Below the pieces are notes generated by a model. It had not been told where the DNA came from. It was given only the letters and a program-made list of their open reading frames with translations, and did no database searches. This document shows positions 24,795 through 35,859 of a stretch of 64,000 nucleotides of DNA, in pieces; the first letter of the stretch is position 1; each line of letters starts with the position of its first letter. Both the position numbers and the translations under genes were made by a program. The DNA comes from Vavraia culicis subsp. floridensis. Its lineage: Eukaryota > Microsporidia > Pleistophoridae. The stretch is taken from the NCBI RefSeq assembly GCF_000192795.1, contig NW_007360627.1:2398-66397 (forward strand), in the 5' to 3' direction.

Positions 24795-27700
24795 ATTTTA
24801 TCAGGCGTTTTTTTCTAATATTTATAAAATTAATTTGTCAAATCAATCTCATTGTTTCGCAAGTTGAAAAATATGGCAAATTTTCTGATTTTTCATTTGC
24901 TCGATTAAGAAATATTGATTTATGAAAGAAAGTTAGCCGCTAACAGCGGTGCATAAAAACGGCGTAGCACCAATAAAACGCGCTGTCAAACATGATTACG
25001 ATATATGTGCATGGCACACGCGCTGAGAGGAGTTAATTAAAAGATTAATTTAGTAAATTAAATTTTTGGTGATGGTGATGTGCATGTGTATGGATCAGCG
25101 GCTGATCATGCCAGCAATGTGCACCTTCCCTTCAAATGTGCTACGTAAGAGGAAAAGGGATCACAACATTTTGTATTACATGAAAACGTTTCGGTGCTGA
25201 TTCCTGCAAGTGTCTTATCTGTTTCGGCGCGATACGCAAGTTTTATGCGTATTAATTTATTTTTCATGTGATGTCAAATAAGCTTTTATTTTTATTGCCC
25301 TTTATTTCTGGTCGTTTCCCCGACACTGATTTGCCCTTATTTATCGTTTATTTCTTCCTAACAATTTTTGCTATCATTAGGAAATATGCGTAAAACTGGA
25401 AATAAAGAACCTGCCACCTGTGCGGGCCTTAATAACAAACTGCGAGAACGTACCGATTTATGCACCTCGTACACAGTCATGGCCTTTTCTGGCACAGAAA
25501 TAATCAATTGGGAAAAAATCGAGAATTCGCGGAAGTATGCAGTGCTTTTAAGGACCGCGGTTTGTGAAGAAACGTGTGTTGCAGGCCATTTGGTGCTGTG
25601 AAGTGGTCTGGCAAATACTGCGGTACTGCCCGTGGACGTAATTCAAAGGAGTTCTGAGCACAGCACTGCTCACGCAACTAATTTGGAGAAACATTTTCTA
25701 ATGCTGCATCCGTAAAGGTAATTTATAAAAACTCGTAAATTACCGAATCATAGGCGTGCCGGTGCATGCTTGCTCGTCAGCAATCAATAAATGTATTATC
25801 TGTCTACTTTTTTTCCTGTTCCTCCGTGTTTCAACACCAATTTACCTGTGTATGCCGCGTTCATACCAATCACTAGAATGACACCTGATACGTTTTTTAT
25901 CGTTGCATGATTACGTATCATGCTCGTATGTCCGAAATAAATTTAATTAAGCTTTGAGCTGCAGCCACGCCATCGCAGCGTAGCATATTTTCTTTTTGTT
26001 TTCTAATTACTGTAAAATGATCAAAAATATTTTTTTGGAATGTAATAAATTAGGATTTGTGACATTTTATTATTTTGGAAGGAGTTCTTTATGCAAGAAG
26101 TAAATCGATTTGGTTGTGGACAGGGAGGTTCATGAACACCAGCAAGGAACAGGTTTGATTGCAAACGGAGAGATTATCAAAGAGTAACGGGGAACAGGTT
26201 TGATTATAAACAGGGAGACCATCAAATATTAGCAAGGAATAGGTCTGATTATTAGCTAGGAGATTGTCAAAGAGTAGCACGCATAAACAGGAATACCTCC
26301 AAGGATTGGTTACGAACAAACCTGCCCGTGAACAAAAGGCGTGCGAATAACAAAAACAGAGTGTGTTTGATGAGGAGTGTTGCCATGCAACGTGATGCAT
26401 GCGCATAAAAAAGCACCGTAATCGATGCAACTGCCGTGTAGAGTCCTACAAAACCATCAAAGTGCAATATTTTGTGACAGCATCCTGTCACACGATCAAA
26501 ACACGATTGCTTTGCATGTTACCTACCATAAACAGCTTATCCCTGATGAACTCAGTACACAGCGCACAATTAACGCAACACTTTCACGTATTTATGCGCA
26601 TCATATTACTTTTGTACCACGATTTGCCCAACAACTGTTCCGTGCTCCACATCTTTTCCGCTATTTTTACGCCAATAACATAAAAATGATAGCCTCAGCC
26701 TTACGCACCCCGCTGTTTGTGCACACCCCAGCTGCGATGGAACAGCGGAGTGCCCGTAGTGCTCTGCATAAATACCACGCTCATGTTTGTGCATATTACC
26801 TTATTTTCTGTTCAGATCCATTAATGCAAAATAGAGAGCAGCAATGCTTTTTTAGAAATATTAAAAATAAAGCGCACCTCGAACGATTTTGATTATGTGT
26901 GCGCACTTCGTGTGCACGAGGATAGCCTATCATTTCTGATTCGCCTTGTGAATCAGAAACGGGTTGTTTGTTGATCTGTCATCATCCTTGTTTATGGCTC
27001 AGGTATGAGATACATCAGTGCGTGTGCCAAGTGCATCTGCAACCATGTGCCTGTCAGGTGTATCGCGGCCAAAGCGATCGGTGAACGATGCGCCAAACGG
27101 GATAGGCCTGCAAATGAGCGATCTTCGAAGATACGAAAGGTTCGTAAAATTTAAAAAATTTTTAATGCATAAACGGATAAAAATAAATAAAAACGGAATT
27201 AGTCAAAGGAGTAAAACAAAACGAAGCGTAAATATGAAGAGCACAACAATGCGTTATTTTGCCGGTTAAGAAGCGTGTTCCGTGTTTAAAAGCATTCAAA
27301 ATGTTGTTATGTATGATTTGGTGCTGATAACGCTCTTACGCGGCTTTCGCCGTCCTGTGGAGCAATTGATTTAGTATTGCTGTAAAAATTGGGTGTAGCT
27401 CATCAATTTTGTTCTTACGGGTAAGAACTGCGCTATTCCACAAATTAATGTGCTCTGCGGTGTCTTACGCCCCAATTGTCCAGGCAGTGGATTACATTGC
27501 TCTGTAAGTTAACGCATGCTCCATGGTATTTTTCCTTCCGTGCCAACAAAACACTCGCAACACAAATTCAAATCATCATGCAGTGCATCTCCCATTATTC
27601 ATACGTCTGCTGCAATCAGCATGAACCTCCCATCGCAACAGTTCCACGATCACTCACACGTCCATAAAAAGAATGCCACCAACAAAATGATCGCCACACC

Positions 27701-28764
27701 ACACCCACCAGCAAAACTACATCAACCAGCTTAGCACCACTGCAAAATATGCGTGGCACACCACGAAGAACAGCAATGAGCATAAACCAACGAGTATCAT
27801 TCTAAAATAGGCACAGCTACATGAACTAAACATTCGCACGATTGCACATTTCATGTGCATGTATACCCCGTACTCTCTCCCGTGGTACGGGCAGCCGCAT
27901 TCAATTTTATTTTTTCTTGGCGCGTTGTATTTTACTATGCATCCATTTATGTTAAGTTTCCCAATTATGCATAAATGGTAGAAAATGTGAAAATAAGAAA
28001 TATGGGTCTCGCAGCACCAACCCACGCATAAACCACGAATATTTAAATTGCTGTGCACTTTATGCGATGCGGTGATCCATACGGCATAGTTAGTATGTTA
28101 TGCCGTGGTATTGCCCGTGCTGTGCTGCCGTAATGTAGGAATGCAGCGTAGTTGATCGTTTAAGGTGAGAAATGTGCCTTAAATGGCAGTGAAGAAGAGC
28201 GAACCACCATTTCTATGCAGTGGTGATATTTCACAAAATTAGAATAATATTTCCTTTATGGACAGGAAGCATAATTTAGTATTTTACGTTCAGGATAGCA
28301 TCACCATATTACCATGCATGGTACGGTGTTGTGCTGATCTACACCAATCACACGCTCTTTTATGGCCTGCCAGTGTGCCCTACGTACCAATATGAACAGC
28401 ATTGCTAATTGCACATAAATAGAGGTGTGCAGCGAAATGATTAGCAATATTGTTTGTTTATTGCATAAACAAATAAGATATTACATAATAAGACTCTTCT
28501 AGATTTGGAGATGCCTATTTAAAGGATACCTTTGCATTTACTGATCGTGGTGCGTACACGTGAGAGAAGAGCTGTCACGAAATAATACTGAGCATGAACA
28601 GAACGATCTGTAGTTGCTATGTATAACATGAAGAACAGTAAGGCACGAACAAATTGCTGCACAACAAAATATAAAGAGCATGTTCATGCATTAATGGTAA
28701 GAATATGAACCATAAGAACGCATTAGCACTTAGCGTCTTTCATCACCGTTAACTCGTCCTCATC
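24795..28764. other. Gene-poor spacer between homeodomain and NASP-like genes
   Basis: No convincing gene in 4 kb. Candidates considered: an ATG ORF at 25386-25601 (71 codons), an ATG ORF at 26425-26892 (155 codons, no recognisable domain) and a basic frame ending at 27269. None has the upstream C-run. A 45-bp tandem repeat occupies 26103-26282, and GCATAAA words are frequent. Confidence 0.45.
26103..26282. repeat. Four 45-bp tandem repeats
   Basis: Imperfect 45-base units start at 26103, 26148, 26193 and 26238 (core AACAGGTTTGATT). The minus strand stays open across all four and reads as 15-residue units built on NQTCSLL..FDNLPVY. A minus-strand ORF (stop 26089) could therefore be a repeat protein, but its N-terminal part has no good start. 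Confidence 0.75.
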
Positions 28765-28802
28765 ATTTTTATTTTCGCATAAAAAATACGCCCACCCCAA
28801 AA
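28765..28802 (+). promoter_or_regulatory. NASP-like gene promoter with double C-run
   Basis: An A/T-rich stretch (TTTTTATTTTCGCATAAAA) is followed by CGCCCACCCC and then AAAA immediately before the ATG, the typical microsporidian start context. Confidence 0.65.
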
Positions 28803-29831
28803 ATGCCTAAACTAACCAAAATATTCCCCAATTTATCAAAAGCACGTGCTCTGCTGAATCAGCATGCATATGACCAGGCAATAGAACTTTATTCGGAGAT
28901 ATTGCTCAAGGAAGGTGGAGATGAAGAACGGGATGGTGCGGATGAGAAGAATGATGTGGAGGAGAAGAATGATGTGGAGGAGAAGAATGATGTGGAGGAG
29001 AAGAATGATGTGGAGGAGAAGAATGACGTAGAGGAGAAGAATGATGTGGAGGAGAAGAATGATGTGGAGGAGAAGAATGATGTGGAGAAGAAGAATGATG
29101 TGGAGGAGAAAAATGATGTGGAGGAGAAAAATGGTACAAAGAGCGAAGGAATAAAGAAAGAAAATAAAACAGCAGAACAACAATCAATGCATAAACGCAT
29201 AAGCGAGAATAAAGAAAGTGCAGAGCAAGCAGGTAAAATAGGGTACAAAGCGTACATTTACATAGAATACGCACATTGCTTGATAAAAAATGTGAGCAAT
29301 TATTTTCAGACCCTGCTGCACTGCCTTAACACGCACCAGCCATCAATTTTACAGAAGAAAGAGATTTACGAGGAAGACCTTGAAATAGCGTGGAACGTGC
29401 TTGAACAGGCCCGTCTTTACTTCAAAATGAAGAACGATACGCATCAACTGAAGAAGGTTTATTTTCTGCAGGGAGAGATTTATCTGCTGAACGATCAGTA
29501 CGCTGATGCGATCAAGGAGTTCAACAACTGCCTGCTCGTGAACGACGAGCAGTTCGTGAACGATGGCACGGTGTACAAACGGATCGGAGATAGTTACTTT
29601 TTCCTTGGCGATAAGGAAATGGCAACCACCTTCTACGAGAAAGGGATGGTCTACTACAACGGGGTAGGGAATGCCAAGAAGAGTAGGGAAGTTGAAGTTT
29701 TGTTGATGAGTGCTAGGGAGAAGGAGGAGATGGGCTTTAGAGATGACGGGGAACAAAAAGAGAGCAAGGAGGTCGAGAATGAAAAAGTGGTTGTTGATGT
29801 CACCCATCTGATAAGGAAGAAGAAGTTGTGA
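28803..29831 (+). CDS. NASP/Sim3/Hif1-like histone chaperone (SHNi-TPR)
   Basis: 342 residues. An N-terminal TPR helix pair (residues about 9-38, ARALLNQHAYDQAIELYSEI) is followed by a charged insert, then further TPR-like helices. The most diagnostic stretch is the SHNi-TPR segment DLEIAWNVLEQARLYFKM followed by GEIYLLNDQYADAIKEFNNCL, which matches the NASP family pattern LELAWDxLDxAKxxF...Y.QAVEEFQSCL. NASP proteins chaperone H3-H4 (and linker histone) and have an acidic insert interrupting an early TPR, exactly where this protein has ten VEEKND hexapeptides (DNA 28956-29135). The basic end (HLIRKKKL) could be a nuclear localisation signal. The start is supported by CCACCCCAAAAATG. An AATAAA follows the stop. 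Confidence 0.8.
   Translation: MPKLTKIFPNLSKARALLNQHAYDQAIELYSEILLKEGGDEERDGADEKNDVEEKNDVEEKNDVEEKNDVEEKNDVEEKNDVEEKNDVEEKNDVEKKNDVEEKNDVEEKNGTKSEGIKKENKTAEQQSMHKRISENKESAEQAGKIGYKAYIYIEYAHCLIKNVSNYFQTLLHCLNTHQPSILQKKEIYEEDLEIAWNVLEQARLYFKMKNDTHQLKKVYFLQGEIYLLNDQYADAIKEFNNCLLVNDEQFVNDGTVYKRIGDSYFFLGDKEMATTFYEKGMVYYNGVGNAKKSREVEVLLMSAREKEEMGFRDDGEQKESKEVENEKVVVDVTHLIRKKKL
28956..29135 (+). repeat. Ten 18-bp coding repeats (VEEKND)
   Basis: Units of GTGGAGGAGAAGAATGAT repeat ten times in frame with few changes (one GTAGAG unit, one GAGAAG unit and AAA variants near the end). They encode the alternating-charge insert of the histone chaperone. The near identity implies recent expansion. Confidence 0.95.
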
Positions 29832-30215
29832 TAGGTGGTAAATAAATTATGTTAGGGGCTTGTGTTGAAGGGAGGTGCTGTAATGCTATTAAATTGGTAG
29901 AACCGTAGCGCTGTTCATCTTTGTACTGTACAACAAATCTTTATTATTCTAAGAACACGTCTCAATTCCTACATCGTTATTAATGTACAGCATTAATTAC
30001 CTGTCATACCCTTATCAACCATAATTGCTTTTTTACCATACCTGTAGCGCTATTTATTACCATTTGCTGGTACATTGTACTTGTGCAGCGTTACTCCACC
30101 TCCTTACCATTGCCTTATCATCTCCTTACCATTGCGCTACTACCGCACTAATACTACGTAACCACCGGTCAGATTCATTCCATTTCCTTGAAAGTACTCA
30201 GTTCAAACACACCCT
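29832..30215. other. Spacer between convergent NASP-like and hydrolase genes
   Basis: 3' ends meet here; nothing but AT-rich sequence and an AATAAA just after the NASP-like stop is seen. Confidence 0.5.
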
Positions 30216-31865
30216 TTACTTCATGCACACCCTCATGAACTCAAGCGCAACCTCATCGCAGTACGATTCCCACGTATTATCAAGAAACCCTACATGTCCC
30301 CCATTCATACACCACACCGCCACATTATCATTGCTCAACGCATCCACATCAACGGTATGCCTGGCAACCAGCAAATCATCATTCGCTACCACAAAAAGTG
30401 TGGGCACCCGCACGTACTTAACGAACCGCTCACACGAATTAAAACTGAAATACTCCTCGATGTCAGCGTATCCGTGTATTCTTGCCATTTTGCTGTTGTA
30501 CTGCTCAAGCGTGGAGCATTCTTTGAACTGCCTGATTTTGTTCTTTTTAAGGAATGCGTGGCATTTATGGTTAATGATGGGTTGCATGAGTGATCGTGGA
30601 AAGGTTGCCATCGATTTGTAAATTTTGGAGAAGTTGAATGGTACGCACACTCCCACACAGCACAGTATCTTTGTGTGTAGGAGAGCATTGTACACTTTGC
30701 TTTTCATGTGTTTCCTGTCATGCTGGTAGAATGGGCTGTTTAGGATTGTGGCTGGCCGGTCACCGGAGGGTGTACCTGCCATTGTATTGTCTGAACTAGC
30801 CGTATTAAATGCACCGTTACTTTTCAACCCTGCTTCGCCACTTACATCGTAGCTATACGGTTTGTTAGTGCTCATCACACCATCCACCATTTGTACGATA
30901 TGACCGGTCTTAGGTTCATTCGCATGAACATCATCAGTTCGTACGTGAACGTTAGTTTGTTTCTCACTGTTGCTAGGGCTTTCTTCCTTGATCACCGCTT
31001 GGTTATTTACCTCGTTGATCCTTGTTCTTTCATCACTGCGATTGTTATTACGTGTTTCATTACTCCTGTCCACCTCTGCAGCCTTATTGAGTGCTACAAA
31101 ATCAATAGGTCCTTTTGCACGCATGTCCTTGCTCACCGTACCGCCCTGCTCACCATTTTTCATTATCTCATACATTCCAATCATCCCCATAACCTTAGCC
31201 ATACGTGCTCCTCCCAACGAGTACCCCACAACGCATATTTCCCATGTTTTTCCCATCCATACAAGCACATCCTCTATGTCCTCAACCGATCCAACATGAC
31301 AGATCGTACTCGTCCTTCTTCTTATGCCCCGCCAGTTCAGGCACACCACAGGCATAGCCGCCTGATACGCCAAATTACGCACATATTTTGATCCAGAACT
31401 GCCATTTAACCCGTGTATGATGAGCATGGCGGTGCGCGAATGCATGCTACGGTGGAGCATTTCAAATGTGATCCACTTGCCGTCACGTGCTTTTATCTCG
31501 TACAGCCGTTTCTTCTTGTGTTTTCTGCGAAAACGTGCGCAATGCATTTGCAAAACGCTGCTGTAAAACGGAAACAATGGGAATATCCATCGCCTGCATC
31601 TCATCGCATCAATACGTGCACGCATTTCACGTGTACAGCTGATGCTCACCCTATGAATGGTAGAACAGTAGTGCACCACGATACAGAGCAGTACCATCGT
31701 GCCAAAGATGTAGTAAATAGCACTGATGAACAGTACTATCCTTAGAAGTGCACTTATGTATTTGCTGCGGTCGTACACCACGTTAAGGATGGAAAGTACA
31801 GCGTGTTTGATGCGTGTGCGCATGTTTATCTGTACTTTCTTCCTTTTAAGTCTTCTTGGTACCAT
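30216..31865 (-). CDS. Membrane-anchored alpha/beta hydrolase, ABHD1-3/EMB8 (YheT) family
   Basis: 549 residues. A basic N-terminus and one long hydrophobic segment (about 38-66) would anchor it in a membrane. The hydrolase domain begins near residue 118, with the oxyanion motif HGLNGSSGSKYVRNL (151-165), the nucleophile elbow GYSLGG (Ser216), a probable acid in VVANDDL (about 496-497) and the catalytic His in NGGHVGFLD (His524). HGLxG...Y and GHxGF are typical of the ABHD1/ABHD3/EMB8 family, members of which are membrane phospholipases or esterases; the substrate here is unknown. A polar Asn/Ser/Lys-rich insert of about 130 residues (235-365) separates the two halves. The frame opens eight codons earlier at a TTG; I chose the ATG at 31865 because CCCTCCA precedes it directly. 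Confidence 0.85.
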   Translation of the reverse strand: MVPRRLKRKKVQINMRTRIKHAVLSILNVVYDRSKYISALLRIVLFISAIYYIFGTMVLLCIVVHYCSTIHRVSISCTREMRARIDAMRCRRWIFPLFPFYSSVLQMHCARFRRKHKKKRLYEIKARDGKWITFEMLHRSMHSRTAMLIIHGLNGSSGSKYVRNLAYQAAMPVVCLNWRGIRRRTSTICHVGSVEDIEDVLVWMGKTWEICVVGYSLGGARMAKVMGMIGMYEIMKNGEQGGTVSKDMRAKGPIDFVALNKAAEVDRSNETRNNNRSDERTRINEVNNQAVIKEESPSNSEKQTNVHVRTDDVHANEPKTGHIVQMVDGVMSTNKPYSYDVSGEAGLKSNGAFNTASSDNTMAGTPSGDRPATILNSPFYQHDRKHMKSKVYNALLHTKILCCVGVCVPFNFSKIYKSMATFPRSLMQPIINHKCHAFLKKNKIRQFKECSTLEQYNSKMARIHGYADIEEYFSFNSCERFVKYVRVPTLFVVANDDLLVARHTVDVDALSNDNVAVWCMNGGHVGFLDNTWESYCDEVALEFMRVCMK

Positions 31866-31937
31866 TGGAGGGCATCGTACTGAATGCAAAATTATGATGA
31901 GTGATTAATGAATTGCAGAGGACTTGTCATGGTTGAT

Positions 31938-32024
31938 GGGGTGTTTGCCGTGGGATATGAGGGGGTGTTTGCAGTGGGAGATGACGGGGTGTTTGCCGTG
32001 AGAGATGACGGGGTGTTTGCCGTG
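31938..32024 (+). repeat. 24-bp tandem repeat upstream of the hydrolase gene
   Basis: Units of GGGGTGTTTGCCGTG plus nine bases start at 31938, 31962, 31986 and 32010 (3.6 copies). In one plus-strand frame, starting at an ATG at 31929 and ending at 32030, they read as eight-residue units GVFAVxDD; whether this 33-codon frame is translated is unknown. Confidence 0.85.
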
Positions 32025-32124
32025 TATTAGGAACGGTTTATGAAAGCGTACGGTAAAACATGTTCCTTAATCAAACGTACTTTCTGCTACATGAGGACAC
32101 CCTCACACTTCCATAGGTGCTCTC

Positions 32125-32313
32125 ATGTTCTCCTTACCTGTTAAATTAATCTTTAGCAGTATCAGCCTGGCCTATAGCTCATTTCAAGTTTCTGCCAATG
32201 AACAGCACCTTGCAATTAATTATCTGTCCAAATCGATGCGTAACCAATGGTTCAATCCGTGCTGGTGCAAGGAATGCGGTCTAATGAAACGTAAACTGCT
32301 TTCAATCATGTAA
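32125..32313 (+). CDS. Possible small secreted protein (hypothetical)
   Basis: A 62-codon ATG ORF with a plausible signal peptide (MFSLPVKLIFSSISLAYSS, then FQVSA) and a short C-terminal part with three cysteines (NPCWCKEC). A CCC lies about 26 bases before the start. I do not recognise it, and chance is a serious alternative at this length. Confidence 0.3.
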   Translation: MFSLPVKLIFSSISLAYSSFQVSANEQHLAINYLSKSMRNQWFNPCWCKECGLMKRKLLSIM

Positions 32314-33279
32314 CAACGGTTAAATTTCTTACTCCTCATGTCAAAATTAAATAAAGCAGCCTTGTTAAGCCGCAATTAACGTCTTTCTCCTCAATTTGTG
32401 TTTCACATGTACCTTCTACCGTACTAATTAATGATCACACATTTCCTGTACATTGATTTATCAATCAAACGAACGAAAAAACGATGACCTAACGGGATAG
32501 GTGGATGAAGACTGCCAATCCAGTTGTAAATCACTATGGACTAAGTCCTAGATACTGATACTTACATTCTTAAAGGAGGGCTACGCTGGATACTAACGCA
32601 AAGCATCATGGCAGGCAACATTTCCGCTGGTTGAGAGTGAAAATAGGAAGGCAACTGAAACAAACGTGGTAATGCAGCAAAGATTATCGTATCTCTGCGG
32701 CAGCGTACAGCAAAGAAGATCGGTAAGATGTGTGTGATTGTGTTTATGCATTATATTTTTGTATTTATACTTTTTCTATTTATGCAATATGCTTATTCTT
32801 AATTTAGTTTGCCCGTCTTCAATTTAATTTAATAAAAAATAAATTGATGCTCTCCTCATCAATTAAATATAAAAATTATTGATTCAATAAAATGGCTAAT
32901 TTAGTACTTTCTCATTTATGCACTCTACTCATATTTAAAATACAAACCTGCGAAAAAGTGAGTGTCTGCTACTACCGCTCACTTCTGCGCAGTACGATCA
33001 AGGTTTACTTCACCAAGTCTGTATCCGATTTGAAAGCGATGCGGAATAGAGAATTGCTACCAGACTGGTATTTAACTTTAAAATTAGCACTACAGCACAA
33101 TACCACCGTACCTCTCAGTGCTACGGTTGGTAAATGCTGCACCATTTTTAATGCCAAGGCAAAAGAACGATTTATTTGAGATGCTTCAAAATATGAGGTG
33201 GCCCATCCACCACAACAGGTACATCAACACAAAAACAGCGCATTAATATCTTTAAATACAAAACAGGGCATAAAACGAA
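32314..33279. other. Spacer; one weak ORF
   Basis: Mostly AT-rich. The only candidate is an ATG ORF at 32892-33179 (95 codons) with a hydrophobic N-terminus, four cysteines and no recognisable domain or C-run. Confidence 0.4.
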
Positions 33280-34119
33280 TCACCCCATCGCATCAAACAT
33301 CCCCAGCACGTCGTAAAGATCATCATCAATCAAGAAGCACTTCCATCCCATCATCTTGCCCATCTCAACATTCGCCATTTTATCATCAAAAAAGTACGTG
33401 TCACCTTTGCAGTACGTATTGACGAATTCAAATGCTTTCCTTTCCGGTTTGCACAGCATGCGCGGTTGAAAGTACGTTGTGTAGAATATTTTTGATATGT
33501 GGGGGATGTTGAGGTATTTTAGGACACGTCTGGTGTATTTCTCTTGAGAATTGGTGAAGATAAAGAATTGCGTACTGTTGGTTGTTGTACCAGCATTTCT
33601 ATTCTTGTCACGGTCATCTTCACGGTCATCGCTGCAGTCACTGCCAATACGCATTATCCTCCCATTCAATCGCTCATCCATTTTCAGCATTTCTCCAAAA
33701 TCAAAATCTACAAGCTCATCATACCAGCACTCATCCATCCCATACTCCTTTATCATCCCCTTGTACCCCAGCCCGTACTTCACACTCATCTCAACGTACA
33801 TCTGCTTAGCCTGCTCATACGAGCACGCATTCCTTTTCATGAGCGATTTGTACAGACGGTGCCGTATTTTCATCTGCAGAGATGACGATTTGGGGTACAG
33901 TGTCTGGTCAAGATCGAATATTAGCGTTCTGTACGATACGGACGGGTTGCCATAAACGGGCTGTGCAGATGATGTGTTCGTTTGTTCCGTGTTAGCGGCA
34001 ACAACGTGGTTAGTACGTGGCACATCGCTATACGTTCCACAGTTCAATCCACCAATACTCAAACTTTCACTACCATCCATCCTATCATACCACGTGTTAA
34101 GTGAAATGTACTCGTGCAT
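33280..34119 (-). CDS. HAD-family pyrimidine 5'-nucleotidase-like protein (Sdt1/Phm8 type)
   Basis: 279 residues. After a polar N-terminal extension of about 63 residues comes a haloacid dehalogenase domain: motif I DLDQTLYP (69-76, nucleophile Asp69 and acid Asp71), a helical cap (about 85-150), motif II TNSQ (189-192), motif III Lys in KPERKAF (224-230) and motif IV FFDDKMANVEMG (243-254). The DLDxTLYP start, the helical cap and the late FFDD-x-x-x-N are those of the Sdt1/Phm8 branch, which dephosphorylates nucleoside monophosphates. A disordered Asp/Arg/Asn-rich stretch sits at about 160-183. Substrate is inferred from family only. It probably acts in the cytosol. FCP1 lies downstream on the same strand, with 220 bases between the stop-side of FCP1 and this start. 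Confidence 0.8.
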   Translation of the reverse strand: MHEYISLNTWYDRMDGSESLSIGGLNCGTYSDVPRTNHVVAANTEQTNTSSAQPVYGNPSVSYRTLIFDLDQTLYPKSSSLQMKIRHRLYKSLMKRNACSYEQAKQMYVEMSVKYGLGYKGMIKEYGMDECWYDELVDFDFGEMLKMDERLNGRIMRIGSDCSDDREDDRDKNRNAGTTTNSTQFFIFTNSQEKYTRRVLKYLNIPHISKIFYTTYFQPRMLCKPERKAFEFVNTYCKGDTYFFDDKMANVEMGKMMGWKCFLIDDDLYDVLGMFDAMG

Positions 34120-34342
34120 GGTCCGTCCTCACCGCCATTTTTTATATTTTTTGATTCGTTTAGCATTTCCGTGCGTGATTGGTTACTGATTGATGAGTTG
34201 GGGATGTGAGGGAGGAAGGCGAAGATATGCGGAGATGTTGCAGGACGGGAGGAAGGTATTACCGTGCAGAGAGAGTGCTGTACGTATTACGAAGCGTTGC
34301 ACGTATTACAATGGAACCATTCCTCTTCCTTCATCAGTCCCA

Positions 34343-35859
34343 CTACAACTGCTTCTCCACCTCATCCACCCACTCATCCAGTCCCTTCATCCATCCCACA
34401 CAATCAATCCATCTCCTCCTCCACACACACTCCATCACCCATCTAACCATCCCTTCATCACCAACAATCACATCACATCCATCCTCACCAACAACACCAC
34501 CGTGCATTCTTATGATGCTTTGTACGTTGTACCTGTCCGGTATGCACCGATCTACCATAAATGTTTTGTTTTTGAATATTTTCTTGTTCTGGGCCGTTAT
34601 GATCGATTTGGCAGATTGGTTCGGATTGGCGTAGAACTGCTGGTGAATTGATCGGAGGGTGTGCAGTAGGTTGAGCAGTTCCTTATCGTTGGCGTAATAA
34701 TTTGAGTACGGTGTGGTGGTACTGGTACTAGGGCTGGTGCTCTTACCTTTGCTACCGTATTGTTTGTTGCTAAGCTGGTGCCTACCAGTACTACCCATGC
34801 TACTACTCTCTTGAGCACTCCCTTCCTCACCACTCCCNNNNNNNNNNNNNNNNNNNNNNNNNNNNNNNNNNNNNNNNNNNNNNNNNNNNNNNNNNNNNNN
34901 NNNNNNNNNNNNNNNNNNNNNNNNNNNNNNNNNNNNNNNNNNNNNNNNNNNNNNNNNNNNNNNNNNNNNNNNNNNNNNNNNNNNNNNNNNNNNNNNNNNN
35001 NNNNNNNNNNNNNNNNNNNNNNNNNNNNNNNNNNNNNNNNNNNNNNNNNNNNNNNNNNNNNNNNNNNNNNNNNNNNNNNNNNNNNNNNNNNNNNNNNNNN
35101 NNNNNNNNNNNNNNNNNNNNNNNNNNNNNNNNNNNNNNNNNNNNNNNNNNNNNNNNNNNNNNNNNNTTCCTCACCCCCACAGTCAACCCCAAAAAACGGT
35201 CGTATCATCACCAAATTACCACAATACTCCCAAACATCTCCCCTATCATCAATAACAACCACCATATCCTCTCTATCACCAAACAACCGCTCCAATCTCT
35301 TAACAAGCACCTCATCATCACGTGTTACGATCCTATCACCAAACAACGATCTATCCCTGTCAATTACGTTCGTTATTTGGTGCACATACTCCGATGTGCC
35401 CATGGTGTAGATGTGCATGTGGAACATTTCATTTAACTCGGTGAGGAAGGTGTGGAGATGGGGACGAAGGGTTGTTTTCATGGTTGTTGATGCGAGGGTG
35501 TATGTGAACGAGGAGGGGAGCGGTTGCCTTGGCCGTGCTTGTAATAGTTGTTTGTTTGTGATGCCCCTACCACCACACTCACCGTTTCTATTCCTACTGC
35601 CATTGTCTCCTACTCTTCCTCCCTTAACCTCAATGCTGTGCAGTATTGTTTGATCCAGGTCCACAACCAAGATCATCTTCTTCTTTTGTATCAGCTCATC
35701 CCTGTACCGCACGTACATACCATCAATGGTACTTTTATCAACCCTCAATCGACTGTTGCTGTGCAATGCGTTATAAAATTTTGTATTTTCTGTGTCTTGC
35801 ACTTCTTGACCGCACAGTGCGCATAGCTTGTTCAGTTTTATGGGGTGCTGGCAGGGCAT
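34343..35859 (-). CDS. FCP1: FCP1-type RNA polymerase II CTD phosphatase (contains an N gap)
   Basis: The N-terminal part has CALCGQ (residues 13-18), typical of the start of Fcp1 proteins, then the catalytic FCP1 homology domain: LVVDLDQTILHS (Asp67 and Asp69 of DxDxT), HIYTMGTSEYVHQI, DRIVTRDDE and VVVIDDRGDVW. After the gap (34838-35166) comes a Ser/Glu-rich linker and a BRCT-like C-terminus: ELLNLLHTLRSIHQQFYA, IFKNKTFMVDRCIP, GGVVGEDGCDVIV, then RWVMECVWRRRWID. The two sides are in different frames as written, so the gap length is presumably wrong by one or two bases; the downstream frame remains open right up to the gap. FCP1 removes phosphates from the polymerase II CTD. I start it at 35859, preceded by CCCCCCTTC; the open frame upstream through the minisatellite is not used. 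Confidence 0.85.
34838..35166. other. Assembly gap (329 N) inside FCP1
   Basis: A run of N. The flanks are a Gly/Glu-rich segment on one side and a Ser/Glu-rich segment on the other, so a repetitive coding tract is likely hidden here. Confidence 0.98.

Noticed and set aside
26425..26892. 155-codon ATG ORF
   Set aside because: No recognisable domain, no start signal, and it overlaps other open frames; kept only as a remark in the spacer entry.
27018..27269. Basic ORF that might be a small ribosomal protein such as eL39
   Set aside because: It lacks the conserved Pro/Trp/Arg pattern of eL39 and has no ribosomal-type promoter.
28836..29274. Minus-strand hydrophobic and Ser-rich ORFs
   Set aside because: They are complementary shadows of the VEEKND repeat in the NASP-like gene.
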